In this document: in pieces, positions 16,077 to 22,895 of the stretch
Numbering within the stretch: position 1 is the stretch's first letter
Layout of the letters: the number at the start of each line of letters is the position of its first letter
Source of the DNA: Bacteroidales bacterium
GTDB taxonomy: Bacteria > Bacteroidota > Bacteroidia > Bacteroidales > UBA932
DNA length: 34,394 bases
NCBI GenBank assembly: GCA_016290835.1
Contig: JAEEVG010000025.1
Span: 1-34,394, forward strand
Direction of reading: 5' to 3'
The notes under the pieces: generated by a model
Told to the model about the DNA's origin: nothing
Seen by the model: only the letters and a program-made list of their open reading frames with translations
The model's database searches: none
Translations under genes and position numbers: made by a program

Positions 16077-16193
16077 ACGTACCGTCTACGCCTTATGACT
16101 GGGGGAAGGATCCCCCAGACCCCCTCGGTCACTGCGTTCCGAGTTTCGGGCAAAGACATATCGGATTCCCGTGAAAGCGGGAATCTTTTTTTT
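16073..16193 (+). terminator. Three successive hairpins ending in an intrinsic terminator after rpsU
   Basis: Hairpin 1 has 7-bp arms 16073-16079 and 16083-16089 and includes the rpsU stop codon. Hairpin 2 has 7-bp arms 16099-16105 (CTGGGGG) and 16112-16118. Hairpin 3 has 8-bp arms 16164-16171 (GATTCCCG) and 16178-16185 followed by eight T, a classical intrinsic terminator. The first two have no T-run and may protect the mRNA end or belong to a dispersed intergenic repeat. Confidence 0.8.
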
Positions 16194-16196
16194 GTC

Positions 16197-16204
16197 TATC
16201 TTTG
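16197..16204 (+). promoter_or_regulatory. -7 box TATCTTTG of the GH28-like/nitroreductase pair
   Basis: An exact TAnnTTTG match starting four bases after the T-run of the rpsU terminator. The ATG is 23 bases downstream. The -33 position would fall in the terminator hairpin and has no TTG, so the promoter may be weak or activator-dependent. Confidence 0.6.
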
Positions 16205-16227
16205 CAGAGAACCGTTACCATCCGCGT

Positions 16228-17862
16228 ATGAAAAGATTTCTCTGCCAGGTCCTTGGGCTGCTGCTGTGCTCGGGCGCGCTGTACGCCGGCACCCCGGCTT
16301 TCTACAACATCCTGGACTACGGCGCCCTGCCGGGAGGCTGCGAAGCGGCCAATGTCCCGATCAATGCCGCCATCGCGGCGGCCCACGCCGCCGGAGGCGG
16401 GACCGTGGTGGTCCCCGCCGGACAGTGGCACTGCTTCGGCATCACCCTGCGCAGCAATGTCACCCTGCTGCTCGAGAGCGGCTGCGTGCTCAAGGCCGCC
16501 CGCCCCACGGCCGAGGCGGGCTATGTCGAACCCGGGCCCGATGGACGCTATCCCCGCTGGAACGGTTCGCTCATCTACGCCGAGGGTATCCACGACGCGG
16601 GCGTGATCGGTCCGGGGCTCATCGACGGCTCGGACGTCGTGACCCGGGGCTTCGGCAGCGACATCCCCTACCCCGTCCCCAGCCGCATCTTCACCATCCG
16701 GGAGAGCCGCAACCTGCTCTTCCGGGACTTCTCCGTCCGGATGGGCGGAGCGCGCGTGCTCTGGCTGGTCGGGGCCGACAACGTGACCCTGCAGGGTCTG
16801 CGGATCGATTCCAATCGCGACGGCATCGACATCGACTGCTGCCGCCATGTCCGCGTGTCCGACTGCACGGTCAACTGCCTCAATGACGATGCCATCGTCC
16901 TCAAGAGCTCCTATTCGCTCGGCCGCGTGCAGGCCTGTGAGGACATCACCATCACGGGCTGCCAGGTATCCGGCTTCGATCCGGGAACCTTCCTGGACGG
17001 AACCTACGGCCGCAGCATCGACGAGGCGCCCGACCTGGACGGTCCCACGGGACGTATCAAGTTCGGCACCGAGTCCGTGGGCGGATTCCGCGGCATCACG
17101 GTCACGGGCTGCGTCTTCGAGCGCTCCCGCGGGCTCGCGCTGGAATGCGTGGACGGCGGCATCGTGGAAGATATCAACATCTCGAACATCGTGATGCGGG
17201 ACATCTGCACCGCTCCGATCTTCCTGCGGCTGGGCCACCGCGGCCGCGGCCCGGAGGGGCGCGGGCCGGGGGTGCTGCGCCGCATCAAGCTCTCCCACAT
17301 CACGGTGGACGGGGCCGACGCCCGCTATGCTTCCCCCTTCGTCGGGATCTCCGACGCCTGGATCGAGGATGTGTCCGTGAGCGACGTGCTGATCCGCTAC
17401 CGGGGCGGCCTGTCGCTCTCCGACGCCGAGGACCAGCAGCTCAGCAACAGTTTCTTCACCGCCGAGGGCATCAACGGCCAGGGCGGTCCCAACACCGGCG
17501 GTCTGCCTACCAAGGCCCGTGCGGAGGACATCGCGCCCCGCGAGGCCTACGCCATCCCGGAGTGCCGTACGGCCTACCCGGAGCCTTCCATTTTCGGCGT
17601 CCTGCCGGCCTGGGGGCTGTTCGTCCGCTATGCCAGGCGGATCAGCTTCCGCGATGTGCGCATCGAGACCGAAATGCCCGACACGCGTCCGGCCATCGTG
17701 CTGATGAATGCGGAGGAGATCCGTTTCGACGGCCTGAGCATTTCCAACGCCGCCGCTGCGCCCGCCTTCGTACTCCGGGATGTACGGGGCCTGCAGGTCT
17801 CCGGCTCCCCCGGCCGCAAAGAGCTCCGGATCAAACAAGCCGACAACAAGACTATACAATAA
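16228..17862 (+). CDS. Secreted GH28-like polygalacturonase-family enzyme
   Basis: A 544-residue protein with a signal peptide (MKRFLCQVLGLLLCSGALYAG) and a parallel beta-helix of the pectin-degrading GH28 type. The first catalytic block is NRDGID (Asn196-Asp201) and the second is NDDAIVLKS (Asp220, Asp221). The usual GHG block is replaced around TGRIKFGTESVGG, and the usual RIK block is replaced by GLALECVDGG. This pattern occurs in a divergent Bacteroidota clade often just called GH28, so the true substrate (rhamnogalacturonan or another uronic-acid polymer) is uncertain. The start is the ATG at 16228, next to the signal peptide. The nitroreductase follows by five bases. Confidence 0.82.
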   Translation: MKRFLCQVLGLLLCSGALYAGTPAFYNILDYGALPGGCEAANVPINAAIAAAHAAGGGTVVVPAGQWHCFGITLRSNVTLLLESGCVLKAARPTAEAGYVEPGPDGRYPRWNGSLIYAEGIHDAGVIGPGLIDGSDVVTRGFGSDIPYPVPSRIFTIRESRNLLFRDFSVRMGGARVLWLVGADNVTLQGLRIDSNRDGIDIDCCRHVRVSDCTVNCLNDDAIVLKSSYSLGRVQACEDITITGCQVSGFDPGTFLDGTYGRSIDEAPDLDGPTGRIKFGTESVGGFRGITVTGCVFERSRGLALECVDGGIVEDINISNIVMRDICTAPIFLRLGHRGRGPEGRGPGVLRRIKLSHITVDGADARYASPFVGISDAWIEDVSVSDVLIRYRGGLSLSDAEDQQLSNSFFTAEGINGQGGPNTGGLPTKARAEDIAPREAYAIPECRTAYPEPSIFGVLPAWGLFVRYARRISFRDVRIETEMPDTRPAIVLMNAEEIRFDGLSISNAAAAPAFVLRDVRGLQVSGSPGRKELRIKQADNKTIQ

Positions 17863-17867
17863 TAATT

Positions 17868-18395
17868 ATGGACAACGAGATTCTCAAGGCGCTCCGCGAG
17901 CGCCGCAGCATCCGGCGCTACAAGCCGGAACAGATTTCTGATGAGGCCTTGCAGGCTGTGCTCGAAGCCGGTACCTGGGCCCCGACGGCGATGGGCCGCC
18001 AGGACCCCTGGATCGTGGCCGTACAGCGACCGGAACTGGTCGCGCGCATCGATGCGATGAACGGGGAGATCCTGGGCCGCCCCGCTCCTTTCTACGGCGC
18101 CCCGACGATCGTGCTCGTCTTCGGCTCCGACCCCGCGGTCTGGCCCAACTCCATCCCCGACGGCAGCCTCGTGCTGGGCAATATGATGCTGGCCGCCCAC
18201 GCCGTAGGGCTCGGCTCCTGCTGGATCAACCGCGAACGGGAGATGTTCGCCACGGCGGAAGGCAAGGCCCTGATGGCCGAGCTGGGTCTCCCCGAAGGGC
18301 TGATCGGCATCGGCGCCCTCGCCCTCGGCTACCCCGCCGCCTTCCCGCCCTCCGTCAAACCCCGCAAGGACGGCTACTGGCGCATCATTAAATAA
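17868..18395 (+). CDS. Nitroreductase-family FMN-dependent oxidoreductase
   Basis: A 175-residue protein with the family's opening ALRERRSIRRYKPEQIS, in which the Arg-Arg-Ser-x-Arg cluster contacts the FMN phosphate. It also has the helix AAHAVGLGSCWINRERE and the C-terminal GYPAAFPPSVKPRKD. These are cytoplasmic NAD(P)H-dependent flavoproteins that reduce nitro compounds, quinones or unknown physiological substrates. It is five bases behind the GH28-like gene and probably co-transcribed, though no functional link is evident. The frame is open far upstream, but the ATG at 17868 fits the family length. Confidence 0.92.
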   Translation: MDNEILKALRERRSIRRYKPEQISDEALQAVLEAGTWAPTAMGRQDPWIVAVQRPELVARIDAMNGEILGRPAPFYGAPTIVLVFGSDPAVWPNSIPDGSLVLGNMMLAAHAVGLGSCWINREREMFATAEGKALMAELGLPEGLIGIGALALGYPAAFPPSVKPRKDGYWRIIK

Positions 18396-18396
18396 A

Positions 18397-18426
18397 AAGA
18401 AGGCGACCTTCGCGGGTCGCCTTCTT
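18397..18426. terminator. Bidirectional terminator between nitroreductase and dnaK
   Basis: Perfect 12-bp arms 18397-18408 and 18415-18426 enclose the 6-base loop TTCGCG. The stem lies between two convergent stops (18395 and 18440). The plus side has CTTCTT then CATTT; the minus side runs into TCTTTTTATTT, a good T-tract for dnaK termination. Confidence 0.9.
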
Positions 18427-18439
18427 CATTTGGAAGCGC

Positions 18440-20338
18440 TTACTGCTCATCCGGGCCGTTGTTATTGTTTCCGAAATCACCGTAGTCCGGCTGAGGCCCC
18501 TGGGGACCCTGAGGCCCCTGCTGAGGGCCGCCCTGCGCGGCGCGGGCCATATCTTCGGAAGCTGCATGCCAGGCGGCCTCGAGGGCGGCGTTGGCGCTGT
18601 CGATGGCGGAGATGTTCTTCTCGTCCACGGCCTTCTTGAGGTCGGCGCAGGCCGCCTCGATGGCGGAACGCTTGTCGGCGGGAATCTTGTCGCCGTAGTC
18701 CTTGAGGTTGCGCTCGGTCTGGAAGACCATCGCGTCGGCGCTGTTGAGCTTGTCCGCGCGCTCCTTCTCGGCGCGGTCGGCGGCCTCGTTGGCCTTGGCC
18801 TCGTCGCGCATACGCTGGATTTCGGCGTCGGACAGGCCGCTGGAGGCCTCGATGCGGATGTGCTGCTCCTTGCCCGTGGACTTGTCCTTCGCGGAAACGC
18901 TCAGGATGCCGTTGGTATCGATGTCGAAGGAGACTTCGATCTGCGGGATGCCGCGCGGCGCCGGGGCGATGCCGTCGAGGTGGAAGATGCCGATCTGCTT
19001 GTTGTCCTTGGCCATCGGGCGCTCGCCCTGCAGGACGCGGATCTCGACGGACGGCTGGTTGTCGGACGCCGTGGAGAAGACCTGGTCCTTGTGGACGGGG
19101 ATGGTGGTGTTGGACTCGATGAGCTTGGTCATCACGCCGCCGAGGGTCTCGATGCCGAGGCTCAGCGGGGTCACGTCCAGCAGCAGGACGTCCTTGACGT
19201 CGCCGGCAAGCACACCGCCCTGGATCGCGGCGCCGATGGCGACCACCTCGTCCGGGTTGACGCTCTTGTTCGGCTCCTTGCCGAAGAAGTCCTTGACCAT
19301 CTGCTGGACCTTCGGGATACGGGTGGAACCGCCGACGAGCAGGACCTCGTCGATCTGGGAGGCGCTCAGGTGAGCGTCCTCGAGGGCCTTGCGGCAAGGC
19401 TCGATGCTGCGGCGGAAGAGGTCGTCGCAGAGGGTCTCGAACTTGGCGCGGGTCAGCGTCTTCACCAGGTGCTTCGGCATTCCGTCGACTGCGGTGATGT
19501 ACGGCAGGTTGATCTCGGCCGCGGTGGCGTTGGAGAGCTCGATCTTGGCTTTCTCGGCAGCCTCCTTGAGGCGCTGGAGGGCCATCGGGTCTTTCTTCAG
19601 GTCGATGCCGCCGTTGTCGGTGGCGAACTCGCGGGCCAGCCACTCGATGACGGCCTGGTCGAAGTCATCGCCGCCCAGGTGGGTGTCGCCGTTGGTGGAC
19701 TTCACCTCGAACACACCGTCGCCGAGCTCCAGGATGGAGATATCGAAGGTGCCGCCGCCGAGGTCATAGACCGCGACTTTCATATTCTTGTTCTTCTTGT
19801 CCAGACCATAGGCGAGGGCCGCGGCCGTCGGTTCGTTGATGATACGCTTGACATCCAGACCGGCGATCTTGCCGGCTTCCTTGGTGGCCTGGCGCTGCGA
19901 GTCGGAGAAGTAGGCCGGCACGGTGATGACCGCTTCGGTAACTTCCTGGCGGAGGTAGTCCTCGGCCGTCTTCTTCATCTTCTGGAGGATGATGGCGGAG
20001 ATTTCCTGCGGCGAATAGAGTCGGCCGTTGATGTCCACGCGCGGAGTGTTGTTCTCGCCGCGGACCACCTTGTAAGGCACGCGGGCGATCTCGCGGTTCA
20101 CCTGGTCGTAGGTTTCGCCCATGAAGCGCTTGATCGAGAAGACGGTGTTGTGAGGATTGGTGATGGCCTGGCGCTTGGCGGGGTTGCCCACTTTGCGTTC
20201 GCCATTGTCAGTGAAGGCGACGATGGACGGCGTGGTGCGCGCGCCTTCGTCATTGATGATAACGGTCGGCTGGTTGCCTTCCATTACGGACACGCAGGAG
20301 TTGGTGGTGCCCAGATCGATTCCGATAATTTTTCCCAT
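18440..20338 (-). CDS. dnaK: Chaperone DnaK (Hsp70) with Gly/Pro/Gln/Asn-rich C-terminus
   Basis: Central ATP-dependent chaperone of the cytoplasm. The 632-residue protein starts [20 protein letters not shown] and contains the Hsp70 signatures [15 protein letters not shown] and [15 protein letters not shown], followed by the substrate-binding domain and helical lid. The last 30 or so residues are unusual: collagen-like Gly-Pro-Gln triplets, then [15 protein letters not shown], with no terminal DxDFEEV-type motif like those of most bacterial DnaKs. No grpE or dnaJ is adjacent. A 13-bp palindrome about 90 bases upstream may be a regulatory site. Confidence 0.98.
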   Translation of the reverse strand: MGKIIGIDLGTTNSCVSVMEGNQPTVIINDEGARTTPSIVAFTDNGERKVGNPAKRQAITNPHNTVFSIKRFMGETYDQVNREIARVPYKVVRGENNTPRVDINGRLYSPQEISAIILQKMKKTAEDYLRQEVTEAVITVPAYFSDSQRQATKEAGKIAGLDVKRIINEPTAAALAYGLDKKNKNMKVAVYDLGGGTFDISILELGDGVFEVKSTNGDTHLGGDDFDQAVIEWLAREFATDNGGIDLKKDPMALQRLKEAAEKAKIELSNATAAEINLPYITAVDGMPKHLVKTLTRAKFETLCDDLFRRSIEPCRKALEDAHLSASQIDEVLLVGGSTRIPKVQQMVKDFFGKEPNKSVNPDEVVAIGAAIQGGVLAGDVKDVLLLDVTPLSLGIETLGGVMTKLIESNTTIPVHKDQVFSTASDNQPSVEIRVLQGERPMAKDNKQIGIFHLDGIAPAPRGIPQIEVSFDIDTNGILSVSAKDKSTGKEQHIRIEASSGLSDAEIQRMRDEAKANEAADRAEKERADKLNSADAMVFQTERNLKDYGDKIPADKRSAIEAACADLKKAVDEKNISAIDSANAALEAAWHAASEDMARAAQGGPQQGPQGPQGPQPDYGDFGNNNNGPDEQ

Positions 20339-20429
20339 AATATCTGACTTTTAAAATTTCTCTTTTGTCACCCGCCTCTCCGACGGGCCGCGGAAGGATT
20401 CATCAAAACCTTTGCCAACGGCCATTCGC

Positions 20430-20442
20430 TGACAAATTGTCA
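20430..20442. promoter_or_regulatory. 13-bp palindrome TGACAAATTGTCA upstream of dnaK
   Basis: A perfect palindrome around a single central base, about 90 bases upstream of the dnaK ATG, in a region without an obvious TAnnTTTG box. It is not the CIRCE sequence. It could be an operator for a heat-shock or stress regulator, or overlap an alternative-sigma promoter. Confidence 0.4.
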
Positions 20443-20507
20443 TTCTTTAGTTACTTTCCGGGCAGCAGGGCGCCCCCCTCCGCGGGCGGGTGCCGGCTCT
20501 GGAATAG

Positions 20508-20542
20508 AATTGCCGCCAGCCCGGTGCGGGCTGGCGGCAATT
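20508..20542. terminator. Hairpin with 15-bp perfect arms after the LRR gene
   Basis: Arms 20508-20522 and 20528-20542 are exact complements with the 5-base loop GGTGC. It lies 41 bases past the minus-strand LRR stop and is the probable terminator of that transcript, ahead of the dnaK promoter region. T content next to the stem is modest. The rest of 20339-20582 holds only the palindrome above and GC-rich sequence. Confidence 0.8.
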
Positions 20543-20582
20543 TCTTGATCAATGGTTTTTCCGTTTTGGGTGGTTCTCGCCG

Positions 20583-22598
20583 CTACATTTCAACTAAATG
20601 ATTCTTCCATTCCGACCAATCATGATGGGAATAATAACTAGCTCTTGACCCGGAAGGGACATAGAGCTTAAATGTAGTGGGGCAGGCATAGAAGAAATTG
20701 GATTCATTATAATTAATGGCCTTCGGAGGCGTTGTCGGATAGCAATAGACAGTGGCCAGGCTCGAGCAATACTGAAATGCACGATAGCCCATCTTTTCCA
20801 CGGCGGCAGGAATGGTAACGGTCTCAAGAGAAGAGCAAGTGTCGAAAGCCTGTTCCCCTATCGACGTGACGGTCTCGGGAATTGAAATGCTTGCCAGTGA
20901 AGAACACCGGTTGAAGGTGTGGTCGGCAATCACCGTAATCCTGTTGGGCAGTTTGATCGTTTTCAAACCGCGGCAACCGGAGAATGCAGCCTCCCCGATG
21001 GACGTAACGCTGTTCGGAATAGACACGTCATCGAGGACACTGCAGGCGGCGAAAGCCCTATTCCCGATCGAAGTGACGCCTAATGGAATCGATACTCTTT
21101 CAAGGGAAGCACAATTGAGGAAGGTTTCTTCGCCAATTTCCGTTACATTCTGAGGGATGGCGAAAGCCTCCAGGGAGGAACAACCGCTGAAGACGGCAGA
21201 TTCCAGCGTAGTAATCTTGTCGGAGGATTCAAGGACCACTTCTTTCAGAGATGCACAGTCCTTGAATGCTCCGTACTCAATCTTCGTGACGCTGGCAGGG
21301 ATGATGATCCTGGAAAGTGCCGTCCCAAGGAAAGCATGACTCAATATAGATTCCACCCCGGAAGGAATGATGACCGAGGAAAGATTACTACATTTATTGA
21401 AAGCCATTTCACCGATGGACGTAAGGTGCTTTGGCAGGACCACCTTGCTCAGGTTCTTACACAAAGCGAAAGTCTGGTCCAACGTCGTCATTCCGGTGAA
21501 ATACTGGAAGAAAGTGGCATCGGTCAGATCCTCGTTTGTATGAAGTTTGATGACAGCCTGAGCCGCTTCATACTTGCTGAGATAGCCGTTTGAATTCCGA
21601 TCATTCGTCAGTGTCAATATCCGGTTCCTGACCGATTCCGGCTGGCCCAGCAGGACGTCCTCGTTGTCGGGATCCTTGAGGGTGATGGATTTCGTATAGC
21701 CCTTTCCGGGTGCGACGACGGCCTTGCTGATGGAACCGCCCGTCAGACCATAGCCTTTGTAGACATTGTCCATGCTGATGCTGAAATCCACCTCGTCGTC
21801 GTAAGGGCTGTCATCCAGGATACGCTGGCCGGAGCCCGCCATGACGGCCATATATAGTGTTCCGCCCGTGGCTGAAGAAGCGTGGAACGTACCCGTTACG
21901 GTGGAATTCCAACCCTGGGTGTCCCCCCAACCAGTCGCAGAATAGGATGCCTGGGCACACATATGCCAGTCGTAAGTGACGTTTACCGTATAATCTCTTG
22001 CCAGATCAGACTCTTCCGAGGGTATTTTAACATTCATCTTTACGTAGCTGGTGTACAATTCAAACTCGAATTTCTTTGCCTCGTAAGTGGTTTCGCCCCC
22101 ATAGAGGAGGGTGCGGCTTACAAGCGCTTCGAGATCGGAATCTATGGAACCTGTGCTGAAATCCATCGTCAGTTTGTTGGTGGAAGGATCGACGTTGAAA
22201 ATGCCCGCTTCTACTCCTGCTACTGGAAGCAGAACGGCGTGGAGGCGTTTGCCGGCCAGATCGGCCTCGGTCTTGCCGTCCTTGAGGACCAGGTCGCCCG
22301 TGAAGACGGCCGAACGCTCTCCGGCACCGGATTTGAGCGTAAGGATGGAACTTTCAATAATCCCCGAACAGTTGACCAGGAGCTGGTCCCCGGTGGAAAA
22401 GACGATATTGGAGGTGCTGCCGTCCTTCATGCCGACCTTGGTCTGGGGCGATCCGGCCTCCGCCGTGAAGGGAACGAGGAGCCCGGAGGGGTCCGCCGCC
22501 GCAGCCGGATCTGTGTCGGGAGCGAGGATGTCGCGGGTGCAGGAGAATGCAAGTGCCGCCGCAAGGGGCAGGACAAAAAGAAATGCTTTCGTTTTCAT
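20583..22598 (-). CDS. BspA-type surface lipoprotein: fimbrillin-like N-terminus, EF-hand loop and LRR_5 repeats
   Basis: A 671-residue protein with a lipoprotein signal peptide (Cys20 in ALAFSC). Residues about 35-310 resemble the fimbrillin-like beta-sandwich of Bacteroidota (TKVGMKDG followed by FSTGDQLLV). Near residue 332 is one EF-hand-type loop, DRNSNGYLSKYE, with Asp/Asn/Asn/Gly/Leu/Glu at the calcium positions. The C-terminal half carries about ten BspA-type leucine-rich repeats of about 23 residues (IPxxVTSIGxxAFxxCSSL). Such proteins sit on the outer surface and bind host or microbial partners in other species. Base composition is lower in G+C than the neighbours. It follows a 41-residue peptide gene by 11 bases and is divergent from a LuxR-type regulator. 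Confidence 0.9.
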   Translation of the reverse strand: MKTKAFLFVLPLAAALAFSCTRDILAPDTDPAAAADPSGLLVPFTAEAGSPQTKVGMKDGSTSNIVFSTGDQLLVNCSGIIESSILTLKSGAGERSAVFTGDLVLKDGKTEADLAGKRLHAVLLPVAGVEAGIFNVDPSTNKLTMDFSTGSIDSDLEALVSRTLLYGGETTYEAKKFEFELYTSYVKMNVKIPSEESDLARDYTVNVTYDWHMCAQASYSATGWGDTQGWNSTVTGTFHASSATGGTLYMAVMAGSGQRILDDSPYDDEVDFSISMDNVYKGYGLTGGSISKAVVAPGKGYTKSITLKDPDNEDVLLGQPESVRNRILTLTNDRNSNGYLSKYEAAQAVIKLHTNEDLTDATFFQYFTGMTTLDQTFALCKNLSKVVLPKHLTSIGEMAFNKCSNLSSVIIPSGVESILSHAFLGTALSRIIIPASVTKIEYGAFKDCASLKEVVLESSDKITTLESAVFSGCSSLEAFAIPQNVTEIGEETFLNCASLERVSIPLGVTSIGNRAFAACSVLDDVSIPNSVTSIGEAAFSGCRGLKTIKLPNRITVIADHTFNRCSSLASISIPETVTSIGEQAFDTCSSLETVTIPAAVEKMGYRAFQYCSSLATVYCYPTTPPKAINYNESNFFYACPTTFKLYVPSGSRASYYSHHDWSEWKNHLVEM

Positions 22599-22609
22599 GT
22601 CAACGCCAA

Positions 22610-22735
22610 TTAAAAGGTGAAACCAGGAAGATTCCCGGTGCCCATGCCGTCCGGGTCGCTGATGCAGATGATTCCTTCGACCGCCACATCCAGGACTGTC
22701 GCCCGGGGGGTCTCGTACAATTCTTTTTCCTTCAT
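22610..22735 (-). CDS. 41-residue peptide in front of the LRR lipoprotein
   Basis: A short open frame, ATG at 22735 to TAA at 22610, beginning MKEKELYETPRATVLDVAVE, continuing GIICISDPDG and ending in a Gly-rich GTGNLPGFTF. It has no signal peptide. The layout (Lys/Tyr/Pro start, a central VLDVAVEGII strand, one Cys, a small-residue tail) resembles short Bacteroidota proteins often found just upstream of surface-protein genes; their function is unknown. It lies 11 bases before the LRR gene, behind a clear -7 box with a leader of about 40 bases, so it is the first gene of that transcript. Confidence 0.72.
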   Translation of the reverse strand: MKEKELYETPRATVLDVAVEGIICISDPDGMGTGNLPGFTF

Positions 22736-22777
22736 AAGCATATGATCGTTATTATTGATTTCTGATTTCGCAACCTA

Positions 22778-22785
22778 CAAATGTA
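22778..22785 (-). promoter_or_regulatory. -7 box TACATTTG of the peptide-LRR operon
   Basis: An exact TAnnTTTG match on the minus strand; transcription should start near 22774, about 40 bases before the peptide ATG. The box lies within a small inverted repeat, CTACA-AA-TGTAG (22775-22786). The -33 position has no clear TTTG. Confidence 0.65.
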
Positions 22786-22814
22786 GTTTTTTGGCGGGGA
22801 TGTTCCATTCATTA

Positions 22815-22850
22815 TTTTTCAGTAATTTGGCCTCCGGGGATACTGAAAAA
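22815..22850. promoter_or_regulatory. Inverted repeat TTTTTCAGTA-N16-TACTGAAAAA between divergent promoters
   Basis: Exact 10-bp arms at 22815-22824 and 22841-22850. The centre (about 22832) is within a few bases of the midpoint between the predicted start sites of the two divergent transcripts (about 22774 and 22896), and the arms lie just upstream of both core promoters. This is the expected geometry of a shared operator, for example for the adjacent LuxR-type protein. A hairpin in a long transcript is the alternative. Confidence 0.5.
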
Positions 22851-22858
22851 GGATGATT

Positions 22859-22891
22859 TTTGGCATTTCCGCCCGATTCCTGCTAACTTTG
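22859..22891 (+). promoter_or_regulatory. Promoter of the TPR-LuxR gene: TTTG-N21-TAACTTTG
   Basis: The -33 TTTG at 22859-22862 is followed after 21 bases by the exact -7 box TAACTTTG (22884-22891). The ATG at 22896 begins four bases later, so the mRNA should be leaderless. Confidence 0.7.
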
Positions 22892-22895
22892 TACT

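Noticed and set aside
16164..16185. Similarity of the terminator stem to the ATTCCC-N8-GGGAAT dRS3 repeats of Neisseria
   Set aside because: With T8 directly after the stem it is explained as an intrinsic terminator; the match is short and in an unrelated phylum.
20430..20442. CIRCE element upstream of dnaK
   Set aside because: The palindrome does not have the TTAGCACTC-N9-GAGTGCTAA sequence or spacing.
22547..22765. Plus-strand 72-codon open frame over the peptide gene
   Set aside because: It has no promoter or family resemblance and lies opposite the better-supported minus-strand peptide and the start of the LRR gene.
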